The notes below the pieces were generated by a model. That model searched no databases and was not told the origin of the DNA. It saw only the letters and a program-made list of their open reading frames with translations. Below are positions 7,954 to 17,070 of a DNA stretch of 64,000 bases, piece after piece. Origin of the DNA: ZC4RG30 sp046347045 (GTDB taxonomy: Bacteria > Pseudomonadota > Gammaproteobacteria > Steroidobacterales > Steroidobacteraceae); the NCBI GenBank assembly GCA_046347045.1, contig JAXMGX010000018.1, forward strand, positions 13,362 to 77,361, in the 5' to 3' direction. The position numbers and the translations under genes are program-made. Positions within the stretch are counted from its first letter, which is position 1; each line of letters opens with the position of its first letter.

Positions 7954-10095
7954 TCAGCCGGGCAGGCGCGACAAATCGGCGATGCCGCCGAACAGCTTCT
8001 GCAGCGCCGACAGCAGCGCCAGCCGGTTGGCGCGCAGCGCCGGGTCCGGGTCCATCACCATCACCTCGTCGAAGAAAGTGTCGACGGCCGGCTTCAGCCG
8101 CGCCAGTTCGCCAAAGGCCTGGGTGTACTCGCCCGCCGCCACATGGCCGGGGACGGAATGCATCACACCCTGCAGTGCATCGAACAGTCGGCGCTCGGCA
8201 TCGAACACGAGCTTCGCGCTGTTGATCGGGGCATCCCCGATGCCACCGCCGGCGCTCTTCTTGAGAAGGTTGGCGATGCGCTTGTTGGCCGCGGTGAGGC
8301 TGGCGGCCTCGGGCAGCTTCAGGAAATCCAGCAGCGCACGCAGCCTTGCATCGAAATCCAGCGGTGAACGCGGGCGCACTGCGATCACCGCATCGCAAGC
8401 CTCGGGCGTGATGCCGGGAATCGGCGGGCCACCATCGGGCGGCTCGAGCCATGCATTGCGCTGACGTTCGAGGATGTAGTCGTATATCTGCGTGGCCACC
8501 ACGTCGCGCGCGGGCAGCGGCTTCGCGCCGGCGGCCACGGGCGCCTCGAACACCGTGTGCGCGCGCAGTGCCTCGTCGATGAGATCCACCACGTCCAGCG
8601 GCAGGCGATGCTCGAAGATCATGCGGCCGATGCCGATGGCCGCGCGCCGCAGCGCGAAGGGATCCTTCGTGCCGCTGGGCTTCTGCCCGATGGCGAAGAT
8701 GCCGGCGAGCGTGTCGAAGCGATCGGCCAGCGCCACGGCAAGGCCGGTCTTCGACGCGGGCGTATCATCGCTGGCGCCGCGCGGCTGGTAATGCTCGGCA
8801 ATCGCGGTGGCCACTTCCGCCGGCTCGCCATCGGCTACCGCGTAGTAGCGGCCCATGATGCCCTGCAGCTCGGGGAACTCACCGACCAGATTCGTGACCA
8901 GATCGCACTTGGCGAGCAGCGCCGCGCGTTCGGCCAGCGCGCCATCACCGTCGATGCGCGCCGCAATGGCGCGCGCCAGCGGCGCGATGCGACGCACCTT
9001 GTCGCCGATGGAGCCGAGCTGCGCCTGGAAGGTGACGGCATCGAGCTGCGCCAGCCGCGAGGCCAGCGGCGCCCGGCGATCCTGCTCCCAGAAGAAAGCC
9101 GCATCCGACAACCGCGGGCGCACCACGCGCTCGTTGCCGGCGCGCACCACGTTCATGTCGCGGCTGTCGACATTGCTCACGGTGATGAACCAGGGCAGCA
9201 GCCTGCCGTCGGCGCCCGCCACCGGGAAGTAGCGCTGGTGGTCCTGCAGAACCGAGATCAGGAGCTCGCGCGGCAGCGCGAGGAAGCGGTCCTCGAAGCG
9301 GCCGGCCAGTGGCACCGGCCATTCGTTCAGCGAGGTCACTTCGTCCAGCAGCGCATCGCCGATCAGGGCGTGGCCGCCGTGCTGCCCGGCCAGCGCGATC
9401 ACGCCGGACCGGATGCGCTCGCGGCGCGTCGCGAAGTCGGCGATCACGAAGCCGCGCTTCGCAAGCGTGCCTTCATAGGCGCCCGGTGTCGTGATGCGCA
9501 GCGGCTTCGTCGAATGGAAACGATGGCCACGCGTCTGGTTGCCCGCCGGCACGCCGAGAATGGTGGCGGGAATGACGTCCTTGCCCAGCAGCAGTATCAG
9601 CGTGTGCACCGGCCGCACGAACTGCGCCTCGCCCGCGCCCCAACGCATGCGCTTGGGGATGGGCAGCTGGTCCAGTGCCTCGGACACGAATCCCGGCAAC
9701 AGCTTCGCCGCCGCTTCGCCGGCCTTCACGCCGGTATACGACAGACATTCATTGCCCTTGGGATCGGTCTCGCGGCCCAGCGATTCCAGCGCAACGCCGC
9801 AGCTCTGCGCGAAGGCCGCGGCGGCACGCGTGGGCGCGCCTGCCTTGTCGAAGGCAGCGGCCACGGGCGGGCCGCGACGCTGGATTTTCTGCTCCGGCGC
9901 CTGCAACGCCAGTCGCTTCACGCGCACCGCGAGCCGGCGCGGCGTGGCGAAGGCTTCCACCTTGCCATGTGCGAGACCCGCGGCGTCGATGCGCGATACC
10001 AATCCATCGCGGAACGCATCAGACAGTGACAGCAGCGCCTTCGGTGGCAACTCTTCCGTGCCCAGTTCGACGAGAAAATCGGCGCGGTCGCTCAT
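7954..10095 (-). CDS. glyS: Glycyl-tRNA synthetase beta subunit
   Basis: A 713-residue protein (family about 690). The N terminus DFLVELGTEELPPKAL is diagnostic for bacterial GlyS, and the C-terminal anticodon-binding region (FDEVMVMDPDPALRANRLALL) is intact. With GlyQ it forms the alpha2beta2 enzyme that charges tRNA-Gly in the cytoplasm. Its ATG overlaps the glyQ stop (ATGA), the common glyQS arrangement. Confidence 0.97.
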   Translation of the reverse strand: MSDRADFLVELGTEELPPKALLSLSDAFRDGLVSRIDAAGLAHGKVEAFATPRRLAVRVKRLALQAPEQKIQRRGPPVAAAFDKAGAPTRAAAAFAQSCGVALESLGRETDPKGNECLSYTGVKAGEAAAKLLPGFVSEALDQLPIPKRMRWGAGEAQFVRPVHTLILLLGKDVIPATILGVPAGNQTRGHRFHSTKPLRITTPGAYEGTLAKRGFVIADFATRRERIRSGVIALAGQHGGHALIGDALLDEVTSLNEWPVPLAGRFEDRFLALPRELLISVLQDHQRYFPVAGADGRLLPWFITVSNVDSRDMNVVRAGNERVVRPRLSDAAFFWEQDRRAPLASRLAQLDAVTFQAQLGSIGDKVRRIAPLARAIAARIDGDGALAERAALLAKCDLVTNLVGEFPELQGIMGRYYAVADGEPAEVATAIAEHYQPRGASDDTPASKTGLAVALADRFDTLAGIFAIGQKPSGTKDPFALRRAAIGIGRMIFEHRLPLDVVDLIDEALRAHTVFEAPVAAGAKPLPARDVVATQIYDYILERQRNAWLEPPDGGPPIPGITPEACDAVIAVRPRSPLDFDARLRALLDFLKLPEAASLTAANKRIANLLKKSAGGGIGDAPINSAKLVFDAERRLFDALQGVMHSVPGHVAAGEYTQAFGELARLKPAVDTFFDEVMVMDPDPALRANRLALLSALQKLFGGIADLSRLPG

Positions 10096-11054
10096 GCGCG
10101 CGCTCCCGCCGCATTGGCAGCATCCGCCATCAGCACCCGCGGCCCGGCCGCCAGCATCGGAAAGCCCAGCGCCTCGCGGCTGGCGTAATAACTCTGCGCA
10201 ACCGCGCGCGCCAGCGTGCGCACGCGCAGGATGTAGCGCTGGCGTTCCGTCACCGAGATGGCGCGCCGCGCATCCAGCAGATTGAAGGTATGCGAAGCCT
10301 TCAGCACCTGCTCGTATGCAGGCAACGCCAGCTTCGCCGCGAGCAGGTCATTGCAGGCCTTTTCGTGCTCATCGAAATGCCGCAGCAGCACCGCCACGTC
10401 TGCATGCTCGAAGTTGTACGTGGACTGCTCCACCTCGTTCTGGTGAAACACATCGCGATACGTCACGCGGCCCAGCGGGCCATCGGCCCAGGTGAGGTCA
10501 TACACGCTCTCCACGCCCTGCAGGTACATGGCCAGGCGTTCGAGTCCGTAGGTGATCTCGCCGGTCACGGGCCGGCAGTCGAGGCCGCCCACCTGCTGGA
10601 AGTAGGTGAACTGCGTGACCTCCATGCCATTGAGCCAGACTTCCCAGCCCAGGCCCCACGCGCCCAGAGTGGGCGATTCCCAGTTGTCCTCGACGAAGCG
10701 CAGGTCATGCACCAGCGGATCGAAGCCGATATGCATCAGCGAACCGATGTAAAGGTCGAGGATGTCCACCGGCGAGGGTTTGATCACCACCTGGAACTGG
10801 TAGTAGTGCTGCAGCCGGAAGGGGTTCTCCCCGTAGCGACCATCGGTGGGCCGGCGCGAGGGCTGCACATAGGCCGCGCTCCAGGGCTCGGGGCCGATGG
10901 ACCGCAGGAAGGTGGCCGTGTGAAAGGTGCCGGCGCCCACTTCCATGTCGAGAGGCTGCAGCAGTACGCAGCCGCGGGCAGCCCAGTACTGCTGCAGCGC
11001 GAGGATCAGGTCCTGGAAGGTGGCGGGTCGGGCGCCAATTTTTCGAGTCGCCAT
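10092..11054 (-). CDS. glyQ: Glycyl-tRNA synthetase alpha subunit
   Basis: A 320-residue protein (family about 300). It carries the typical TFQDLILALQQYWAARGC and the class II motif region EVGAGTFHTATFLRSIGPEPW. The C terminus contains RRAISVTERQRYILRVRTLAR. It supplies the catalytic class II fold of the alpha2beta2 enzyme. It is the first gene of the long minus-strand series. Its promoter must lie in the 266-bp region shared with the divergent glnA gene. Confidence 0.97.
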   Translation of the reverse strand: MATRKIGARPATFQDLILALQQYWAARGCVLLQPLDMEVGAGTFHTATFLRSIGPEPWSAAYVQPSRRPTDGRYGENPFRLQHYYQFQVVIKPSPVDILDLYIGSLMHIGFDPLVHDLRFVEDNWESPTLGAWGLGWEVWLNGMEVTQFTYFQQVGGLDCRPVTGEITYGLERLAMYLQGVESVYDLTWADGPLGRVTYRDVFHQNEVEQSTYNFEHADVAVLLRHFDEHEKACNDLLAAKLALPAYEQVLKASHTFNLLDARRAISVTERQRYILRVRTLARAVAQSYYASREALGFPMLAAGPRVLMADAANAAGARA

Positions 11055-11143
11055 GGGGTGTTAGCGGTGCCGGATGCGCAAAATGAGCGCGGCAGTATAT
11101 CGAGTCGATCATGGCGCAAGCCGCTGGCGGCGTACACATGATC

Positions 11144-11160
11144 TGCACCATAATGATGCA
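11144..11160 (+). promoter_or_regulatory. Putative NtrC-binding site 1 upstream of glnA
   Basis: TGCACCATAATGATGCA matches the dyad consensus TGCACY-N5-GGTGCA at all but one position (GATGCA in the right arm). Its centre is about 30 bp from site 2, roughly three helical turns, and about 126 bp ahead of the expected sigma-54 start site. This is close to the enhancer geometry known for E. coli glnA. Confidence 0.75.
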
Positions 11161-11173
11161 ATACGTGGTGCAA

Positions 11174-11190
11174 CGCACTGAAACAGTGCA
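11174..11190 (+). promoter_or_regulatory. Putative NtrC-binding site 2 upstream of glnA
   Basis: CGCACTGAAACAGTGCA contains the perfect inverted repeat GCACTG-AAA-CAGTGC and fits TGCACY-N5-RGTGCA except for the first base. Centred near 11182, about 96 bp before the expected transcription start. With site 1 it would let an NtrC oligomer contact the -24/-12 promoter by looping. Confidence 0.75.
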
Positions 11191-11251
11191 AATTAGCGGC
11201 CAAAATAGCCGAGTGTTCCGCTAACTAATTGATTATAAAGGCTGCGACCTT

Positions 11252-11267
11252 TGGCACAGGGCCTGCA
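11252..11267 (+). promoter_or_regulatory. Sigma-54 (-24/-12) promoter of glnA
   Basis: TGGCACAGGGCCTGCA has the invariant GG (11253-11254) and GC (11265-11266) separated by exactly 10 bp, and the -24 half TGGCAC is perfect. Transcription would begin near 11278, about 43 bp before the glnA ATG. Combined with the two upstream NtrC-type sites and ntrBC downstream, this indicates nitrogen-regulated transcription. Confidence 0.85.
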
Positions 11268-11320
11268 TTGGAATGGGGCCTGGTACGAATTAGAAAGACA
11301 TCCATCAAATCGGAGGAGCC

Positions 11321-12736
11321 ATGACTACGCCCAGCGACGTCCTGAAGATCATCAAAGAGAAGGAGATCAAGTACGTCGATTTTCGTTTCTGCGATACCCG
11401 CGGCAAGGAACAGCATGTCACGGTGCCTGCGCACCAGGTGAAGGAAGGCCTGTTCACCGACGGCAAGATGTTCGATGGCTCCTCGATCGCCGGCTGGAAG
11501 GGCATCAACGAGTCCGACATGATCCTGATGCCCGATGCCTCCACGGCCATCATCGATCCGTTCTTCGAGCAGCCCACGCTGAACCTGCGCTGCAACGTGA
11601 TCGAGCCCGCCACGATGCAGGGCTACGAGCGCGATCCGCGCTCGCTCGGTCGCCGCGCCGAGGCCTACCTCAAGTCCACCGGCATCGCCGACGGCGCGCT
11701 GTTCGGACCCGAGAACGAATTCTTCATCTTCGACAGCGTGAAGTCGCACAGTGCGATCAACAGCACCGGCTACACCATCGATTCGTACACCGGCGCGTGG
11801 AATTCCAACACCGAATTCACCGATCGCCCCAATCTGGGTCATCGTCCCGGCGTGAAGGGCGGCTATTTCCCGGTGCCGCCGGTGGATGCCTACCAGGACA
11901 TCCGCAGCGCCATGTGCGATGCGCTCGAAGAAATGGGCATGGAAGTCGAGGTGCACCACCATGAAGTGGCCACCGGTGGCCAGTGCGAAATCGGCGTGGG
12001 CGCCGGCGGCCTGGTGAAGAAGGCCGACGAGGTGCTGATCCTCAAGTACGTGGTCCAGAACGTGGCGCACCAGTACGGCAAGACGGCCACCTTCATGCCG
12101 AAGCCGCTGGTGGGCGACAACGGCTCGGGCATGCACGTGCACCAGTCGCTGCAGAAGGACGGCAAGGCGCTGTTTGCCGGCGACAAGTACGGCGGCCTGT
12201 CGGAAACGGCGCTGTACTACATCGGCGGCATCATCAAGCATGCCAAGGCCATCAACGCCTTCACCAACCCCGGCACCAACAGCTACAAGCGCCTGGTGCC
12301 CGGCTTCGAAGCGCCGGTGATGCTGGCCTACTCGGCCCGCAACCGTTCGGCCTCGATCCGCATTCCCTGGGTGGCGAACCCGAAGGCGCGCCGCATCGAA
12401 GTGCGCTTCCCGGACTCGCTGGCGAATCCGTACCTGGCGTTCTCGGCCATGATGATGGCCGGCCTCGATGGCATCCAGAACAAGATCCACCCCGGCGATC
12501 CGGCCGACAAGGACCTGTACGACCTGGAGCCGGAGGAAGAGAAGCACATTCCGCAGGTCTGCCATTCGCTCGACATGGCGCTGGAGCACCTGGACAAGGA
12601 CCGCGGCTTCCTGAAGGCCGGCGGCGTGTTCACCGACGACGTGATCGATTCCTACATCGCGCTGAAGATGACGGAAGTGACGCGCTATCGCATGAGCACG
12701 CACCCCTGCGAAATCGACATGTATTACAGCCTCTGA
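11321..12736 (+). CDS. glnA: Glutamine synthetase type I (GSI-beta)
   Basis: A 471-residue protein that condenses ammonium and glutamate to glutamine with ATP, as a cytoplasmic dodecamer. Signatures seen: FDGSSIAGWKGI, active-site GPENEFFIF (E131, E133), NGSGMHVHQS, and the C-terminal adenylylation loop KDLYDLEPEE with Tyr400, so activity should be controlled by GlnE. The ribosome site GGAGGA lies just before the ATG. Two NtrC-type sites and a sigma-54 promoter precede it. Downstream are a DUF4124 gene and ntrBC, the glnALG arrangement with one added gene. Confidence 0.98.
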   Translation: MTTPSDVLKIIKEKEIKYVDFRFCDTRGKEQHVTVPAHQVKEGLFTDGKMFDGSSIAGWKGINESDMILMPDASTAIIDPFFEQPTLNLRCNVIEPATMQGYERDPRSLGRRAEAYLKSTGIADGALFGPENEFFIFDSVKSHSAINSTGYTIDSYTGAWNSNTEFTDRPNLGHRPGVKGGYFPVPPVDAYQDIRSAMCDALEEMGMEVEVHHHEVATGGQCEIGVGAGGLVKKADEVLILKYVVQNVAHQYGKTATFMPKPLVGDNGSGMHVHQSLQKDGKALFAGDKYGGLSETALYYIGGIIKHAKAINAFTNPGTNSYKRLVPGFEAPVMLAYSARNRSASIRIPWVANPKARRIEVRFPDSLANPYLAFSAMMMAGLDGIQNKIHPGDPADKDLYDLEPEEEKHIPQVCHSLDMALEHLDKDRGFLKAGGVFTDDVIDSYIALKMTEVTRYRMSTHPCEIDMYYSL

Positions 12737-12755
12737 TGAGCTGAAAGAGAGGCTT

Positions 12756-12778
12756 CCGGCGCGCTTATGTCGCGCCGG
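12756..12778 (+). terminator. Strong stem-loop after glnA (terminator or attenuator-like)
   Basis: CCGGCGCG (12756-12763) and CGCGCCGG (12771-12778) form a perfect 8-bp G+C stem with a 7-nt loop, 19 bp after the glnA stop. No T-run follows, so it is not a textbook intrinsic terminator. It may reduce read-through into the DUF4124-ntrBC genes, or stabilise the glnA mRNA end. Confidence 0.5.
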
Positions 12779-12824
12779 GGGCCGATCCTTGAATCGACGG
12801 GAAATGGGACTATGCTGATGCCCT

Positions 12825-13364
12825 ATGCGACAACTCGCCGCACTCCTGTCGATGCTGATCGCGCTGTCCGTGGGCGCCGCCGAGCTGTGGCGCTGGAAGG
12901 ATGCGGATGGCGTGATGCACTACTCCGACCGCCCGGTACCGGGTGCGGAGCGTATCGACGTGCTGTCGGCCCAGAAGACCACGGATGCGGTCACACCGAC
13001 CGCAAGGCCCGAGACTGTGGCGCCTGCACCGCAGATCAAGTACACGCGCTGCGAAGTCATCGAGCCGAAGAACGATCAGGTATTCATGAACGTGAGGGCC
13101 GTGCAGGCCAGCATCGCGGTCGAACCCGAGCTGCAGGGCGACTTCCGGCTGCAGGTGCTGCTCAATGGCAGCCCCGCACCCGGCTGGCCGCCCGGTGCCT
13201 ACACGCATACCTTCGTCGACCTGTTCCGCGGCAGCTACACGCTGGCGGTGCGCGTGCTGGATGCCGATGGTCGGCCGGCCTGCGCCGGACCGGTGGTGAA
13301 TTTCCATGTGCGCCTGCCTTCGGTGCTGGCGCCTGGCCGCAAGCCGCCCGCGAAGAAACCCTGA
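12825..13364 (+). CDS. DUF4124 domain secreted protein
   Basis: A 179-residue protein with a cleavable signal (LAALLSMLIALSVGAAEL). The DUF4124 signature follows at once: LWRWKDADGVMHYSDRPVPGAE. The remainder looks like an Ig-like beta domain (VNGSP-type LLNGSPAPG, AYTHTFVDLFRGSYTLAVRVLDADG) and ends in a Lys/Pro tail. Function is unknown. DUF4124 proteins are common between glnA and ntrB in gammaproteobacteria, so co-regulation with nitrogen genes is plausible. It lies 58 bp before ntrB. Confidence 0.82.
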   Translation: MRQLAALLSMLIALSVGAAELWRWKDADGVMHYSDRPVPGAERIDVLSAQKTTDAVTPTARPETVAPAPQIKYTRCEVIEPKNDQVFMNVRAVQASIAVEPELQGDFRLQVLLNGSPAPGWPPGAYTHTFVDLFRGSYTLAVRVLDADGRPACAGPVVNFHVRLPSVLAPGRKPPAKKP

Positions 13365-13422
13365 TCGTTGCTGGCGGCCCCGGCGCCGCCGGCTGCACGC
13401 CGCGCCGCGAGGGCCTGGGCCC

Positions 13423-14526
13423 ATGAGCGCGCTGCGCGACTACCACTCGGCGCTGTCGCACTTCGAGCCCGCCGAGCTCTTCGACTCGCTGTCCACGGGC
13501 ATCGTCGTGCTGGATGCGCAGTACTGCCCCATCTACGCCAATGTCAGCGCGCAGGATTTCATGGCCGTGAGCCTGCGGCAGTCGCGCGGGCGCCCCTTCG
13601 CCGATCTTTTCTATGATCCGCGGCAACTGGTCGAAGTGCTGCGCCGTTCGATGACGCATCTGGAAACCTGCACGCAGCACGAGCTGGTGTTGAAGGCGCT
13701 GGGTTCCGCAGTGACCCGCGAGCCCTCGGTGGTCGATGTCATCGTCACGCCGCTGGAAGGGCAGATGACGGGCACCTGCCTGCTGCTCGAACTCACCGAT
13801 GCCACGCAGCGCCAGCGCATCACGCGCGACAACGACATCCTCGCCGGCATGGACGGCAGCCGCCTCATGGTTCGGCAGCTTGCGCACGAAGTGAAGAACC
13901 CGCTGGGCGGTCTGCGCGGTGCCGCGCAGTTGCTGGACAAGGAGCTGGCCGATCCGGCGCTGCGCGAATACACGGCGGTGATCATCAACGAAGCCGACCG
14001 CCTGCGCGCGCTGGTGGATTCCATGGCCATCTCCAGCGGTCCGCCGCGCCGCGATCTGCTGAACGTGCACGAGGTCTGCGAGCATGTGTACAAGCTGATC
14101 CGCGCCGAGGCCCCGGGCGCCGTGCAGATCGAGCGCGACTACGATCCCAGCCTGCCCGATGCCATGCTCGACCGGCACCAGGTGATCCAGGCGCTGCTGA
14201 ACGTGATGCGCAATGCCATGCAGGCCGTCGATGGACATGGCCGCATCTGCATTCGCACCCGCGTACGCAGCGGCATGAACATCGGCAAGATCCGCCACCG
14301 GCTGGTGGCGGCCATCGAGGTGGAGGACAACGGTCCTGGCGTGCCGGCGGATCTCATCAAGACGCTGTTCCTGCCGCTGGTCACCGGTCGTTCGACCGGC
14401 ACCGGCCTGGGCCTGGCGGTGGCGCAGGATCTGGTCACGCGTCACGGCGGCATCATCGAGTTCACCAGCCAGCCCGGGCGCACGGTGTTCTCGCTGCTGT
14501 TGCCCATCGAGGGAGGCAAGGAATGA
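13423..14526 (+). CDS. ntrB: Nitrogen regulation sensor kinase NtrB (GlnL)
   Basis: A 367-residue cytoplasmic histidine kinase without membrane segments, as expected for NtrB (about 350). A PAS domain occupies residues 18-125. HisKA has the phospho-acceptor H155 in RQLAHEVKNPLGGL, and HATPase boxes are EVEDNGPGVP and GTGLGLAVAQ. It should phosphorylate or dephosphorylate NtrC under control of PII. The ATG at 13423 is preceded by GAGGG; a longer frame upstream overlaps the DUF4124 gene and is not needed. It overlaps ntrC by 4 bases (ATGA). Confidence 0.96.
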   Translation: MSALRDYHSALSHFEPAELFDSLSTGIVVLDAQYCPIYANVSAQDFMAVSLRQSRGRPFADLFYDPRQLVEVLRRSMTHLETCTQHELVLKALGSAVTREPSVVDVIVTPLEGQMTGTCLLLELTDATQRQRITRDNDILAGMDGSRLMVRQLAHEVKNPLGGLRGAAQLLDKELADPALREYTAVIINEADRLRALVDSMAISSGPPRRDLLNVHEVCEHVYKLIRAEAPGAVQIERDYDPSLPDAMLDRHQVIQALLNVMRNAMQAVDGHGRICIRTRVRSGMNIGKIRHRLVAAIEVEDNGPGVPADLIKTLFLPLVTGRSTGTGLGLAVAQDLVTRHGGIIEFTSQPGRTVFSLLLPIEGGKE

Positions 14527-15926
14527 GCAATTCGCTGCGCGTGTGGCTGGTCGATGACGATGCCTCGATCCGGTGGGTGCTGGAGCGCGCGCTGAAGAAC
14601 GCAGGCATGGCGCCGCGGCTGTTCGAAGCCGCCGAGTCGGCGCTGGCCACGCTGGGCAGCGAAACGCCCGATGTGCTGATGACCGACATCCGCATGGCGG
14701 GCAAGTCGGGCCTGGAACTGCTGCGCAATGTGCACGAGCGCCACCCGAATCTGCCCGTCATCGTGATGACCGCGCATTCGGATCTGGGCAGCGCGGTGTC
14801 GGCCTATGAAAGCGGCGCCTTCGAATACCTGCCCAAGCCCTTCGATGTGGACCATGCGGTGGACCTGGTGCGCCGCGCGGCGCAGGTGAATGAGCGCCCC
14901 GCTGAAATCGCGCCGCCGGTGCAGATGTCGGAGCTCCTGGGCAAGGCGCCGGCCATGCAGCAGGTGTTTCGCGCCATCGGTCGGCTGTCGCGTTCCAGCG
15001 TGAATGTGCTGGTGACCGGTGAGTCGGGCACCGGCAAGGAGTTGGCCGCGCGCGCATTGCATGGCCATTCGCCGCGCGCCAACAAGGCATTCATCGCGCT
15101 GAACACCTCGGCCATTCCCGGCGAGCTCCTGGAATCGGAACTGTTCGGCCACGAGAAGGGATCGTTCACTGGCGCGGATTCCCTGCGCCGCGGCCGCTTC
15201 GAGCAGGCCGATGGCGGCACATTGTTCCTCGACGAGATCGGCGACATGAACCTGCCGCTGCAGACGCGCCTGCTGCGCGTGCTGGCCGAGGGCGAGTTCT
15301 ATCGCGTGGGCGGGCAGACATCCATCAAGGTGGACGTGCGCGTGATCGCCGCCACGCACCAGAACCTCGAGGAGCGCGTGGCCAAGGGCCAGTTCCGCGA
15401 GGACCTGTTCCATCGCCTGAACGTGATCCGCATCGAGTTGCCGCCGCTGCGCGCGCGGCGCGAAGACGTACCCATGCTGCTGTCGCACTATCTGGCGCTG
15501 GCGGCCAACGAGCTGGGCGTGGATACCAAGACCCTGGCCAGCGACGCCACTGAGGTGCTGACGCGCTATAGCTGGCCGGGCAATGTGCGCGAGCTGGTGA
15601 ACCTGTGCCGCCGGCTCACCGTGCTGGCGCCGGGCAGCGAGGTGCATGTCGATGACCTGCCGGTGGAGATCACCACCGCCGGGCCGTCCACCACGCCCGC
15701 CGACGACTGGGTGTCGAGCCTCGCCGGCTGGGCCAACAAGGCCGCCGTCAGCGGCGGCCGGCCGCTGCTGGATGAATCGCTGCCGCAGTTCGAGCGCACG
15801 CTGATCCGCGTGGCGCTGAAGCACACGCAGGGCCACCGACAGGCGGCGGCGCGGCTCCTGGGCTGGGGGCGCAATACGCTCACCCGCAAGCTGAAAGAGC
15901 TGGGGATGGACGACATCCCCGAATAG
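14523..15926 (+). CDS. ntrC: Nitrogen regulation response regulator NtrC (GlnG)
   Basis: A 467-residue sigma-54 activator. The receiver domain (1-120) has acidic DDD at 11-13 and phospho-acceptor D55 (MTDIRM). The AAA+ domain has Walker A GESGTGKE (166-173) and Walker B GGTLFLDE (231-238). The Fis-type helix-turn-helix at the C terminus includes HRQAAARLLGWGRNTLTRKL. The sigma-54 contact loop reads GSFTGA (213-218) rather than the usual GAFTGA. It should bind the paired dyads upstream of glnA and drive its -24/-12 promoter. Start overlaps the ntrB stop. Confidence 0.97.
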   Translation: MSNSLRVWLVDDDASIRWVLERALKNAGMAPRLFEAAESALATLGSETPDVLMTDIRMAGKSGLELLRNVHERHPNLPVIVMTAHSDLGSAVSAYESGAFEYLPKPFDVDHAVDLVRRAAQVNERPAEIAPPVQMSELLGKAPAMQQVFRAIGRLSRSSVNVLVTGESGTGKELAARALHGHSPRANKAFIALNTSAIPGELLESELFGHEKGSFTGADSLRRGRFEQADGGTLFLDEIGDMNLPLQTRLLRVLAEGEFYRVGGQTSIKVDVRVIAATHQNLEERVAKGQFREDLFHRLNVIRIELPPLRARREDVPMLLSHYLALAANELGVDTKTLASDATEVLTRYSWPGNVRELVNLCRRLTVLAPGSEVHVDDLPVEITTAGPSTTPADDWVSSLAGWANKAAVSGGRPLLDESLPQFERTLIRVALKHTQGHRQAAARLLGWGRNTLTRKLKELGMDDIPE

Positions 15927-15977
15927 GCCGGTCCGACACCGCGTGCGCCGCGGCGGTCGCGGTAGAATCCCGCCCGC

Positions 15978-17015
15978 ATGCTGAACCACACCTTCCTCAA
16001 CAATCCGCTGCGCGACTGGCTGCTGGCCGCGGCGGTATTCCTCGTGACCTTCCTGGTCACGCCCGCGCTCAAGAGCCGCATCCGCACGCAGCGCCGCAAG
16101 TGGCAGGCGATGGAATCTCCGACGCCCATGCTCGAACTGCTGGCACTGCTGCTGGCGCGTACCAGCCAGGCCGTGGTGCTGGTGTTTGCGCTGTACTTCG
16201 CCGAGAAGATTCTCGCCTGGCCGCCGAAGGTCGACCGGGTGTTCGATGTGATCATCGTGTGCGGTATCTGGTTGCAGGTGGGGCTGTGGGCCACCACCGC
16301 GCTGCGCTTCTTCCTCGAACGGCGCCAGCAGCGCGCGGGGTTGAACGATGCGGTGGCAGCCAGCACGGTGAACGTGTTGATGTTCATCGGACAGATGCTG
16401 ATCTGGGCCGTGTTCGTGCTGCTGGCGCTCGACAACCTGGGCGTCAACATCACCGCGCTGGTGGCCGGCCTGGGTGTGGGTGGCATCGCCATCGCGCTGG
16501 CCGTGCAGACCATCCTCGGCGACGTGTTCGGCTCGCTGTCGATCGCTTTCGACAAGCCCTTCGTGGTGGGCGATTCGCTGCGCATCGACGACGTCGAAGG
16601 CACGGTGGAACACATCGGCATCAAGAGCACGCGGCTGCGCAGCGTCACGGGAGAGCAGATCATCCTCGCCAATGCCGACGTGCTGAAGGCGCGGGTGCGC
16701 AACATGGGCCGCATGCCCGAGAAACGCGTCAACATGCGGCTGCGCGTCGCCTATGAAACACCGCCCGCGCTGGTGGCGCAGGTGCCGGTGCTGGCCGAGG
16801 AGGCCGTGCGGGCCGGCGAGGGCGCGCGCTTCGTCAGCTGCCTGCTGGCCGAGATCGGCCAATACGCGCTGGAGTTCGAGCTGGTGTACTTCATCTCCAA
16901 CGTGGGTGACCGCCAGATACCGCGCACCACTGATGCGGTGAACCGCGGCATCGTCGCGCGCTTCGGCGCGGCGGGGATTGCGTTCGCGTATCCCACGCGG
17001 CGGTCGCTGAGCTGA
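15978..17015 (+). CDS. MscS-family small-conductance mechanosensitive channel
   Basis: A 345-residue inner-membrane protein with about four to five membrane segments. The pore helix TM3 is seen as ITALVAGLGVGGIAIALAVQ, followed by the conserved beta-domain entry GSLSIAFDKPFVVGDSL and the MscS signature GTVEHIGIKSTRLRS. It would open under membrane tension to release solutes at hypo-osmotic shock. The N terminus lacks an obvious signal peptide, consistent with a TM1 anchor. It stands 51 bp after ntrC with no strong terminator between; the convergent cytochrome c gene follows. Confidence 0.93.
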   Translation: MLNHTFLNNPLRDWLLAAAVFLVTFLVTPALKSRIRTQRRKWQAMESPTPMLELLALLLARTSQAVVLVFALYFAEKILAWPPKVDRVFDVIIVCGIWLQVGLWATTALRFFLERRQQRAGLNDAVAASTVNVLMFIGQMLIWAVFVLLALDNLGVNITALVAGLGVGGIAIALAVQTILGDVFGSLSIAFDKPFVVGDSLRIDDVEGTVEHIGIKSTRLRSVTGEQIILANADVLKARVRNMGRMPEKRVNMRLRVAYETPPALVAQVPVLAEEAVRAGEGARFVSCLLAEIGQYALEFELVYFISNVGDRQIPRTTDAVNRGIVARFGAAGIAFAYPTRRSLS

Positions 17016-17070
17016 AGAAGCGCGCGAGCTTCAGTCATGCGCGATGTCCCGCCGACTGGATCCGACCAGC

